Source: Anthoceros angustus
Lineage: Eukaryota; Streptophyta; Anthocerotopsida; Anthocerotales; Anthocerotaceae
DNA length: 64,000 nt
Direction: 5' to 3'
Assembly (NCBI GenBank): GCA_010909165.1
Contig: MU008172.1
Coordinates: 372,001-436,000 of the forward strand
The position numbers were made by a program, and so were the translations under genes. Shown one piece after another: positions 23,701-33,302 of this stretch. The notes under the pieces are model-generated. The model had not been told where the DNA came from. It worked only from the letters and a program-made list of their open reading frames with translations, and did not search any database. Positions within the stretch are counted from its first letter, which is position 1. Every line of letters begins with the position of its first letter.

Positions 23701-26700
23701 AGGCTTTCACCTGATACTGGAAGTGCCACAGGTTTTACGCAAAGGGTCCTTGCATTAAAAGCTTTGGCTGGATTGCTAGGGTACGTGTAAAGCGCGGCAG
23801 CTTTAACAGGTTTCACTTTGTTAAAAACCTGACAAGACCTGTTCTGTCAGGTTCCTTGTATTCTCGCCAGGAGCTGGAACCCTGCCTCCAGTTCTTGGAC
23901 TTTCTTCGACGGCTTGGACTGTGTCCAGAAATACAATTCCTATTGATGTTGAAGGCACACTGTCTGCAGCAAAAGACAAGGGCATCATGCTTCTAGTGCT
24001 GCCCTGGGTTTTGGAATTTCTTCGTTTGACAAAGGTGTGGGTACTCTCATAAAACCTATAATTTTTGACAGTGGTAAGATTTGTCTTTTAGGTGCTGATC
24101 ATCAACAGCTGTTCAGGCTGATGAGCAAGTACATTATCAACCATATTTCCACAATGCTGTCTGTGCTTTGAGGGATGTGTATAGGCTTCCAATGCTTGAT
24201 CCTCTGCACCCGGATTTTGGGGTAATACAACAGTCTCCTGCCCATACCATGGGTTTTTTTTTCCAGTGCTCTTACGTTATTTGTGGCCTGACTGTGTAAG
24301 TGCCCGCGTAGGTTGGAAGTGTCTGCATCCTCGCTGCTTTGGACAGCTTTTTTGAGTACATGGACCTCCATTCATGCTTCGATAAGAGGATGTCCTCGAA
24401 GGATCAGGTGGCTGAACGCATTGCAAGAAAAGTGGTGCCAGGCGATAAGATTGTGGCAGGACAGCAGTTTATTGGACTTGACAAGGTTCCTGGTATTGTG
24501 GACAATACCTACATTAGGCATTGTTGCCCTATCCTAGTAGTAAGCCACCCACTGTTGTCTCTGTGTTACGTCACAATTGATAGCTGCTTCGTAGTCTGCA
24601 GTAGACAATCTCCAGCTGATGAAACGTGCAGGGCATGAGGATGGAAGTTCTCGAGGGCAAGAAGCGGAGGCAGAGAGTCCCTTCCAACTTGCAAAGTCCG
24701 GGGTCAGGGAGACAAATGCGGAAAATAACTCCTGTGCCTAGTCACAGTGAGTGGCAGCGTGAAAGGGCATCTCCACGGATTTCTGGGAAGAATCTGACTA
24801 CTTGCCATGTGGTGGCTGAACCGGAGACGTTTAAAATCAACCTTCAGGTGTGTGGCTCCTTCTGGTGTATCACAGCCGTCATGGTTCAATAGCATCCTGT
24901 TCCTTGACCAGGGAAGGAATTGGGTTGGATTCTATTGTCCTAGCTCAAATGATGTGTCCAGAGGGCAGTAGAATTGATCTATTGGTGACCCTTCTGTCGG
25001 ATATGTTGCAGAGAAGCTTTTTGGAACAGTGGCCGCAATTGCGGCGACTAGTTGATTTCATAGTTGATATTGTGGCAGTGAACGCTGCATCTGCTGCTGT
25101 CTCAAAGTTTGTACCACAAGTTTTGAAAGGTGCATTGAAGAAGCTTGACAGTACACTGTGTACAGAATCCAGAATGTCTGGAGTGGACTGCCTTAACACC
25201 ATCAGCAGCCCGGAATTGGCTGCGGAACAAGTAAACCCTTGTTGTCACCTTTCTACCAAATGGGATTATTTGCTTCATGGATTGTCTTTGAGAAATATTC
25301 TGAGTTTCTGCTCTTCACTGCCCCCAGATCATTGCATCAGCAATCTGTGAAGCGTTGCTTCCAGCTTCAGATTTCCTGCATAATTATGCAGCAGAGAAGA
25401 CATCTGAAGCTTTATCTCTTCTGGTCTATCCACACGAGGCTTCTTATGCTGTTGGGGTTGCTGCAGGTCTGATTCTCTTCCATCGCAGGGAACCTTGTTT
25501 GCTTGTGCATGTTTGCCACTTCTAGCACACGGCATTTCTGTGAGCCCAAGTTGGAAGGGTCTGGTGCCGTGGGACTTTCAGGCATGTCATGCTTGCTGAA
25601 AATGATGAATGTGAATTAACTTCTCTTGTTGTGATAGGGATCGCGGCCGAAACAGCAAGCATATCAGCATATCAAAAAGCTCTAGCAAGAATGTCAACAG
25701 AAATTAGGAGGCAGATAACTGAAGAAGTCCAACGCTGGAGAACACAACGAGCATTTTTGGATGTCAGGTCAAAGCTGGCTCTTCCTTTCACAGAGTCTAC
25801 CAGCCATATCGCTGGGCCAGAGGCTCCTGCAAGGGGTTCATTTAGGGATCCAGTAAACTCATCACAAGAAGAGATCAGGTCAGGAGATGACAGTCAGCAT
25901 GGTCTGCAAAGGTATCAGACTGTGCAGCTCAATGGAGAATTATCTACTCATCAAAGTCTCGAGCAGCTGACTATTGAAGTTCGAAAAAGAGACTGCAAGG
26001 TGGGACGAGCAATGAAGTTAGCTGCTCCTGTGAAGCGGCAGCTGGCCTTTGCTGGAAGCAGCAGTGACCTATCATACCAGGCCAATGGCAGTGCTTATGT
26101 TCCTCCAGGTAAAGAGCGAGAACTTCGGCTTGTGGACAATATCATTCAGGCATGTTCAAAGGCACGAAGTTGCATTACTTCAGGCCCTTGTGCAGATGAC
26201 GAAAGGAATTTGTTGCGCCAACGGTTGTCGGTTGTCTGCATGGCAATTGAGGCATTGCTGGCTCAAATGGGAGGAATTCCTGCTGGGGGCGCTGACGGAT
26301 TGGTGATTGAGCGAAGTGGAGTGGTTTTGCTTGAAAGATTGTCCTTGATTAGGAGTGCTGATGGTCCCCACCAGTCAACTCCTGGAAAGGTGAAAGTGGG
26401 TGGTAGCTTTACAGCTCCATTCAGGGTTGAATTGGGGCTCATACGACGATCTCTTGCCCTGGCTTTGAGACTGGCCTTTACATCTCCACAGCTGGCCTTT
26501 GGGTTGACACCAAGGACACCGATTCTGCAGTGCTCTTGTAACTCAAAGATGCAAGGAAATGCCGTCTGGAGAATGTTTATGGAATCCTCTCTGAATGCAA
26601 AACCATTTGCTGATGCAGATCGGAAACCAGAATCATCTCCTTATAAGCAGAACCACAATCCAATACAGGGGGTTGGGACATCAGACAGAGAATCTGCAGG

Positions 26701-27115
26701 GTGTGAAGAAGCTCTCCGGTTCTCATCGCAACTTGCAGGCCCCATGCTGGAACTGGTTGAGATGTGGAAGGCCTTGATACAGCAAAAGATCTGCTGTGTG
26801 AAGTTTGTCATGGGTGAACTCTTGGCCCCTTGGCGTTGGGCCTTGGCATTTCATATGGGTTCCTGGCAACCCGACCATTCATGGCTGGAAATACCGAAAC
26901 ACGGTCTCATTGGTGTAATGCTAAACATTATGGGAGAAAGTCTTGGCGTCGAAGAGGTTCAGGACGTTCCATGTCATTTTCTTCGGACCCTGTGTCTGGA
27001 GGTTGAAAGTGAAACAGCTGAAGAACAGGTAAGGAGGTCAGAGGTCAAGAACGTCGCTGCAGCTGTGGGTATGCATATCCTGATGTGGTGCACTCATTTT
27101 GGACGCCTCCATTGA
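20775..27115 (+). CDS. codanin-1-like protein
   Basis: This is a long multi-exon gene. The first in-frame ATG is at 20775 (MLQLPEADVVLLHS). In order, recognisable blocks are: YEDEFPVLG (about 21352), then KRRVTPTQ (about 21505), matching the EFPP...RRINPTP element near the codanin ASF1-binding region; a lysine/arginine-rich linker; LLRLSTVHAKLMVSRMVPSL (about 21985); KVYNNREQCRDLFYSVIRE (22695); FLEVNDSHRLNAHLI (23525); ALKALAGLLG (23755); KGIMLLVLPWVLEFLRLTK (23980); VDNTYIRHCCPIL (24500); MRKITPV (24718); and GIAAETASISAYQKAL (25640). The last exon runs to the TGA at 27113-27115. At least a dozen short introns interrupt it, including a tiny exon encoding ELFLEQVLQ (about 23048-23074). Animal codanin-1 binds histone chaperone ASF1 and the nuclease-like CDIN1; the plant role is not established. 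The join from exon 1 (ending about 20920) to the sequence near 20990 is not resolved. Confidence 0.82.
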
Positions 27116-28612
27116 ATGCTTGGTGGATCATGGGTCGTCTATTAATTGGGTTCCAGGCGTACCCAACTAATTAAAAGTTGACCAGACCAGACCTACTCGA
27201 GGTTTCAACTTCTGAGCTATGAGGAAAGGGTCTGCTTCGAGGTATGAATCCTGTGTGAAGCAGAATAGGTACCACATATAAACGGTGGATCAGGTTTTGG
27301 GATATGTAAATCTATTAAAATGTCACATAAGTTTTGTTCGTTAAAGTAATCAACATATTACTGGCCTCACAAGCGGTGAAACATGAGTTCCGAGATGCAG
27401 GAGTGGTAATATTTAACTTGGAGATTACGACCGAATTGCATCACTCAGCTTCTCGTTGCACTGATGTACATCGAAACATAACCAATGCTTTCAACCACCC
27501 CATCTCTTCTATTTCTTAAATAAAACACCTACGCTTACCTTTCAACCACTCGGCCATACCTCCTTGTCGCGGAGTGTCCTTTGCTTTCAACCACTCAGCA
27601 TTCCTTGTCATGGAGCATCCATCGTTCCAAAAAATAGATTAATTGATCCATCGGCACGGGACCCCACCTCTCCCTCCTTCCCCCTGTCCCCTTCCCCCTG
27701 CCCCCATCTCATCTACAATGTGGGAACTGGAAATACCAAAAATTAACGAGTTCAACAACACCTGGAAGTTTTCTATTTCGACACAGTATGTAATGGTTTC
27801 CTCAGTACCAGCAGTGAAACATGAGTTGCTACACGCAGGAGTGGTAATACATATGTAACGGACATGTCCCGCAAAATAAACGGTTGTCCCGAAGGAAGGA
27901 CCAACGACATTGCACGGTGGTGGCTACAGTAGGTACTGAGTGTGACACCTGAATTGGTTCTACTGCTTCGTGGTGGGCAAAGAAATCCTCAAAGGAATGT
28001 GGTTGTTCCTACAACGGGTCTTTCCATGCATTATGGAAGGAGTGCTCCCCACCTGAGAGGTAGATTGCCAGGCTGGATTTTGATGTGTTAATGACAGTGA
28101 AAGCTCCCCAGTGACGGCAGCCGCTCCGCCCAAGTGTCCCTCCGGACATCCATATGCAAGGGATGACGTAACTCCAACCAAGAGCCTCCAGAAGTACTTC
28201 AAATTGTTGTGAATCTCGTCGGGTATGCATACATAGTAGTAGGTCAGTCAGCAAGTCCACGCTCCCTGTGAGCTAGATTCTGTGTCAAAAGAAGAGGACC
28301 CTGTGTACTGACTTACCAATGACGTAGACTAGACTGCCAAGCTTTACCAGGTGGTTGAATTGAGAAAAAATTAGTCATTGCAGTATGCAAGTCTTGGGTT
28401 GCTCTCATGGTGAAGAGCGTAAGCACCTCTGCAGAGAGGGGCAGGATCTTTCCGCCGGGTGGAGAAGACGGATGACGCTTTATTCCCTCGTGCAATTGTT
28501 ACATGGCTGCAGCATTGCAAGAATAACATCGCACTATGCACATGTTACCAAGTCTACAAGTCCCTTGAAAGCAGAAGGACTAGAGATCGTTGAGGGAAGG
28601 AGGGAAAGGAGT
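27116..28612. other. intergenic stretch with tRNA-Ser-like fragments and short direct repeats
   Basis: No protein gene is seen. On the reverse strand, 27625-27440 has three successive segments resembling the 5' half of a serine tRNA; the best is GGAGGTATGGCCGAGTGG followed by TTGAAAGG. The block gtgaaacatgagtt...gcaggagtggtaata occurs at 27375 and 27817. A C-rich run lies at 27660-27710. Confidence 0.45.
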
Positions 28613-29250
28613 CTAAGGTGAAGAATCCTTGGGCGCATCTTCTTGCACGTCCGAGGTAGACGACGGTGTATAAGTTGCTGGTCCATTAGAGCCCCGAGCT
28701 GCTTCGATGGCTGCTTTCACCATTGCCTTCCTCGCCCTATCTTGCACCTCCTCCTGAATGTCGTTGTATTCAGTGCATGACACGCAAGGCAGAGTCACCA
28801 GCATACAGAACAGCAGCTCACCCACTACCTGAAATTCGCGAACTGTCTTCTGCTGCTCTGCTTGCCGTCTGCCAACGTCGCTCAACAATTCCCCCAAGGC
28901 GCTGCCCACGCGTTCAGTCACTGCCTCCGCCAAAGCTTTGCCAAGGAAGAAAGCATCCAGCACCGCCTTGCTTTCCTGGTTCCCTGCCCAAAGACAGGCA
29001 AGGCCGCAAATTGAGCGCCTCCTCACGCACACAGCAAAGGCGAGGAGCCTCCAGGAAGTAACCCACCTGAGCCATCAGGTTTGCACTGCGCCCTCACCGG
29101 GTTGACAGACGCGGTGCTCATGCGCCTGCGGCAAGCAGCACGCGCAGGGATGGCAGGGCTTAACCTCGAGCACGAGCTCAGAGGAGGAGCACATGAGCTC
29201 CAGCAGCGGGGCTGGGCCATCGTGGACATGCTCATTGTCGTTCCTGCCAT
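28613..29250 (-). CDS. DUF6825-type plastid protein
   Basis: Three reverse-strand exons (29250-29067, 28983-28829, 28753-28613) total 480 bp, 159 residues. The first exon (MAGTTMSMSTMAQ..., basic, Ser/Ala-rich) looks like a chloroplast transit peptide. The core is AVLDAFFLGKALAEAVTERV, GSALGELLSDVGRRQAEQQK, then VREFQ joined to EEVQDRARKAMVKAAIEAAR; the tail is Ser/Thr/Asp-rich and ends DAPKDSSP. This amphipathic helix with the LGKALAE and EVQ.RA blocks is what I associate with the plant and cyanobacterial DUF6825 family, a small helical thylakoid-associated protein of unknown role. The second intron is 75 bp and contains no in-frame stop, so retention would insert 25 hydrophobic residues. 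It is divergent from the gene at 29367. Confidence 0.7.
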
Positions 29251-29366
29251 TCCGATGATGCGACAGCTACGAGCTACAAGGGCATGAGAACTCTCCACCA
29301 CAAAGTGGAACAAGCCCTCGCGCTAGTTAAGCAGGAGACAGTGGAAATCTCCACACGAGCGCTACC
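29251..29366. promoter_or_regulatory. compact divergent promoter between DUF6825-type gene and unknown gene
   Basis: The start codons at 29250 (reverse) and 29367 (forward) are only 116 bp apart, so promoters and 5' leaders overlap. No TATA box was seen. If translation of either gene starts at another ATG (several are in frame nearby), the gap changes slightly. Confidence 0.5.
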
Positions 29367-30820
29367 ATGGCAGCATTGGGTTCCCTACCCTCCTCATTGT
29401 GGACCGGAGCTGCAGCTGGCAGGGCTCAAGTGCAACGTCACGGGCTTGCGGCTGTTTCACATGGCTTCCGCTCACTGTACCCTCTCGGTCCTGCCAGTTT
29501 CGGCACCCAAGCTCATGATTCCACCATTAGGCGGGACTGCTGGAGGCCGCTTCAGGCCTGGCAAAGTGCATTTGGTCCTCTCATTCTGCCCCCACATCCA
29601 GAGCCGGTGCTGTTCCCTCGGAGATTGCTCAACATGAAATTTGCTGTTCTTCTCATGCGCTCTTGCTATGAGGCTGTGGACGCCCTGGACTTCATCCCCA
29701 TGGACAGGTTCCAAGTGAAGGTAAATGCACTTCTGCACTATTCCAGCTCTAGAACATTTGGGACGATTCTCTTTCAGCTGATTCTCTACAGCATGAGTAT
29801 GACAGGCATTCCTCAATGCAGTGACCTGTCAAACTTTCAGTTCTGGAAACTGCGGCGAGATGAGGTGGAGCCCTACACTCTCCAGTACCGGAGCGCGAAA
29901 ATCAAATATGGCGACCTGACTGACCCGGTAAGCTCCCCTGAGCTTGCAGACCTGAGCTTACCCGATCCACTGCAATGGCTTTGGTTTCACTGATGCCTGT
30001 TAATGCAGCTCTATTTCGACTTTATCAGCTTCGCACAATTTGCTACCATCTCCAACGAGATGCGAGTAGGCGAATTGGTGTTTCAAGTAAGGCTCAAATG
30101 CATGCTATGTTGAAAGCTTCTGTCTGCACAGCTTGTGGGAGACGGACATGATGACTATTTTGCCCATGGCGGCAGGAAAAGCTGGGTGTTGATGGTGAAC
30201 TGAGGACTGTCCGCAGAGACGAACGTCTCAAGGATAACTCAACCCTTCCTGCGGCGTTTTACAAAGTGGCTGGAGACCTGATATATGCACGACTTCTGAA
30301 CGGATTCGAAGGCCAAGCATTTGATGCTCCTCTTGCCTGCACGTCTTCCTCACCTTTTACCGAGGTACCCCTTCAGCAGGGTCTGAGATCTACCAACTAT
30401 GTGCTTTGCTGTAGGCAAGTGTTCTAAGAAGATCCTTAGCAGGTGGTGGAAGGTGTTCAAAAGCTGCTACAAGTGTTTGTAGATAAGGGCTATGCCCTTA
30501 AGGCAAGTGTCGAGGACATCCAAGTATCTGGAAACAGTGGGAAATTCCGGGTAAGTGGTTCACTGAAATTGGCTCACCTCAACTTCTCGTCTTGCTTTGC
30601 TGCGAGGCTTATCCCCACCTTTCATTTCATGAGGCAGGTCAGGCTTGAAGGACCTGCCACTCTCTGGGGATCTCTGGAGCTTGCAAGCAGGAATTCTTCG
30701 GTCTCAACTCATTTTGAGGTTTTTGCAATTGATGCCTACATGAGGGCCAGTAGAAGGGTTGCTGTCTACTCGGTCGAGGACTCCAGAACTAGCACTGAGA
30801 GTAGCTGGAGTGTAACCTGA
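29367..30820 (+). CDS. conserved-looking protein of unknown function, probably plastid-targeted
   Basis: Six exons fit: 29367-29720, 29841-29927, 30009-30086, about 30176-30362, about 30443-30541, and about 30636-30820. They give about 330 residues. The N-terminus (MAALGSLPSSLWTGAAAGRA...) is Ser/Ala/Arg-rich and resembles a transit peptide. The mature part has FAVLLMRSCYEAVDALDFIP, a WKLRRDEVEPYTLQYRSAK stretch, YGDLTDPLYFDFISFAQFAT, LPAAFYKVAGDLIYARLLNG, VQKLLQVFVDKGYALKASV and a C-terminal strand-rich part (GPATLWGSLELASRNS). All joins keep frame and use standard GT-AG sites, which supports a real gene. I do not recognise a named family or catalytic motif. Confidence 0.7.
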
Positions 30821-32513
30821 ACAGCTGTCTACTATCTTTAGTCTTCCAGCCTTAGGTCACCACAGCTTAGATCATATGGATTGATAGCTCCGCTGGGCCG
30901 TGAGACGAGAGCAAGATTTCTAAAGCCGGAGCGCTAGCCACCACGTAGGAAAGAAACGAGTCCGAGGAGGTTCCGAGAGAAATTTCACATGCTCAGTATA
31001 ATGAACCACCACGAAGGCGCCTCGCCAACCGCATGTCTTTAGGCACTGTCATCAATTTACAAGAAACAAGCATAAACCTCACCTTCGAAGAACTCCTCAC
31101 CAGAACATCTTCGGAAATGGGAAATGACAATCTCAGACAAGGGTCGTGGTAGACACATACTTATTGTCACTCTTTTGGCATGAATGGCACACAGATTAGT
31201 GTCATCGAACAGGTTGACTAGATACTCTTCTGTAGCCTGCCAAACCGTCGCAGGCAATTCCCAAAGCCCATGTCAACGACGGACCAATTCATCAAGTGCA
31301 CATTTGCGTCATACACTGCGCATACGAGAAAAGAAGGTCACGATGAAAAAGAACCGTGAGGGAATGGCACCTCACCTCCTGAAGCGCGATCAGAGCTTCA
31401 GCAGTCCAGCGATTGGCAAAAGTGGAATGATTGGCAGCAATCTCCCTCACCTGCGACAGCGAAAATCATGACCTCCTGGCACCAAAGCAGCTATAGCTGA
31501 GCTTCTATCAGGCATGTGAGAAATTGGAAGAAAGGGGCAATTCACAATCGCAATCGCACCAGACGTGCGAATGGCAGTGTCCTGAGAAGAAGCTCGTACG
31601 ATTTTTGATACTTCCTTATCTCCTTGAGAGCAACAGTCCCAGGCCTGGCCCGAACTTTTTGCCCAGGCCGCCTCACAGCCTGAGGCCTTTGATTTTGGCG
31701 TTGATTAGGTCGGCGTGCATTCCTCCCTCCTGCATTTCAACCAAAGGCAATGATGAGATGGAGAGGTAACACGACCGCACCCCGCGCCAATACCAGCACC
31801 CGGATAGCACAAGAAGAGACATTTCCCCGCTCAAATGCATACGAAATTGCTTACAACCAACGGTGAGCTACGGTAAACTTCCTGGCGGGAGCCTCTTGAG
31901 AGGTTTCTGACATAACCTGATGACGAGGGTCCAGCCGTGGAGTTGCGTCTTGCCTGAATCCGAGTGGCGCGTGCCGGCGTTGTGGATTTTCTTCTCGCCA
32001 TCGCTACAGCAGCTCAGACGGCTAGTTGCTTGCAGGAGTGGCCAAGATTCCCAAACCAGCAACCGGAGGACTCGTCTTGTGCGAAGGTCACCCTTGAAAG
32101 CAACAAGCTCGACGTCATCGATAACAGCTCGCTGTGCCAAGGCGGGAAACTCCACAACCAGCGCCACCAACACCACCAGCAGGCAGCAATTCCATACGAT
32201 GGGCTGGCTTCCTTTTAACGGGCAGATCCCCCTATAGAGGGGAACAAAGCAAGAAAAATATTTCCTCGGACTCTGTTTTATGAAGGCTTCCGAAAAAGAA
32301 ACTACATAGGTAGGTAGTAGTATGTACAATTCTCTATAAATCAAACAACTTGGTCTACAGAGATACCTACATATTAGGTTTGACATCCCGTGGACTCGAC
32401 TCGGCCAGGAAGGGAAGGATTAGCCGATATGTGTATATGATACCACCTCGCCACGCCCAAATCAAAAACGCCTCACATAAGTCCGTCATGCAAGAAGCGC
32501 AGTAAGCTGTATC
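30821..32513. other. intergenic stretch, no gene recognised
   Basis: There are several unrelated frames, the longest 172 codons on the reverse strand (31868-32386), without homology motifs or codon-like structure. The right end must hold the MED31 promoter. Confidence 0.4.
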
Positions 32514-33302
32514 ATGGGGAGCAGCCAGCAGCAAGAGGAGGTGCAGACACGGAAAGCGGAGACAGAGGAGGAGGCTCGGCAACGGTTCCTCCTGGAGCTG
32601 GAATTTGTGCAGTGTCTGGCCAATCCGACCTACATCCACTGTATGAGAAGCGGCTGTGAATTCAGTGTCTTGCTTGGTACCACTGCATCCCCGTGCCTGA
32701 CATGCGGCAAGGTCTTCACTGGCGTGACAGATTTAGCTCAGCATCGGTATTTCGATGACGAGGCGTTTGTAAATTACCTCAAGTACCTACTATATTTCCA
32801 GCGGCCCGAGTATGCCCAGTTCATCGTGTGAGTGACGCTCTTGGAAACCCTAGCTGTATGCCATAGGATGGTTGGTTAGGATGGCGGCGACCTCACCTCC
32901 TGCCCCTCCATGTGTCCAAATCGACAGGTACCCGCACACGCTCTACTTCCTTGTTCAACTGCAAAACCCGAATTTTCGAAGCGCAATGGCGCATACTGGA
33001 AACAAGGTCTGCTCTGCTTCCAGCATCTGCTATGGCTAAGGCTGTTGCTGCTTGTCAGCGTGGGACCTGTAGGGGACGCTTATCCACATCCGTGACTGGG
33101 CTGCCCGCAGGAAGTAGCTCATAGGCAGCAATTCTACTTTTGGAAGCACTACCGCAACAACAGGCTGAAGCACGTCCTGCCCCGGCCCCTCCCCGAAGAA
33201 ACTCCCGCACCTCCTGCACAGCCCGCGCCAGCGCCTGTCAAGGTGGAACCGCCACCCCGACCTGCCGTGGGCGGACGCAGGAAGCGCAAACACAACGGCT
33301 AG
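32514..33302 (+). CDS. MED31: Mediator complex subunit 31
   Basis: MED31 (SOH1) is a small, highly conserved subunit of the Mediator middle module that links transcription factors to RNA polymerase II in the nucleus. Four exons fit: 32514-32640, 32731-32827, 32928-33006 and 33111-33302. Joined, they give the family core: FVQCLANPTYIH, YLAQHRYFDDEAF, VNYLKYLLYFQRPEYAQFIV, YPHTLYFLVQLQNPNFRS, and EVAHRQQFYFWKHYRNNRLK. The C-terminal tail is Pro/Ala-rich, then basic (GGRRKRKHNG), and ends at TAG 33300-33302. Intron 1 is 90 bp, open in frame, and would add a Cys-rich insert if retained. The last part of the final exon, from about 33207, is repeated at 34515 inside a 1.3-kb tandem duplication; the copy lacks the conserved core. 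Confidence 0.95.

Noticed and set aside
31868-32386. 172-codon reverse frame upstream of MED31
   Set aside because: No homology blocks and no splice or codon pattern; treated as a chance frame.
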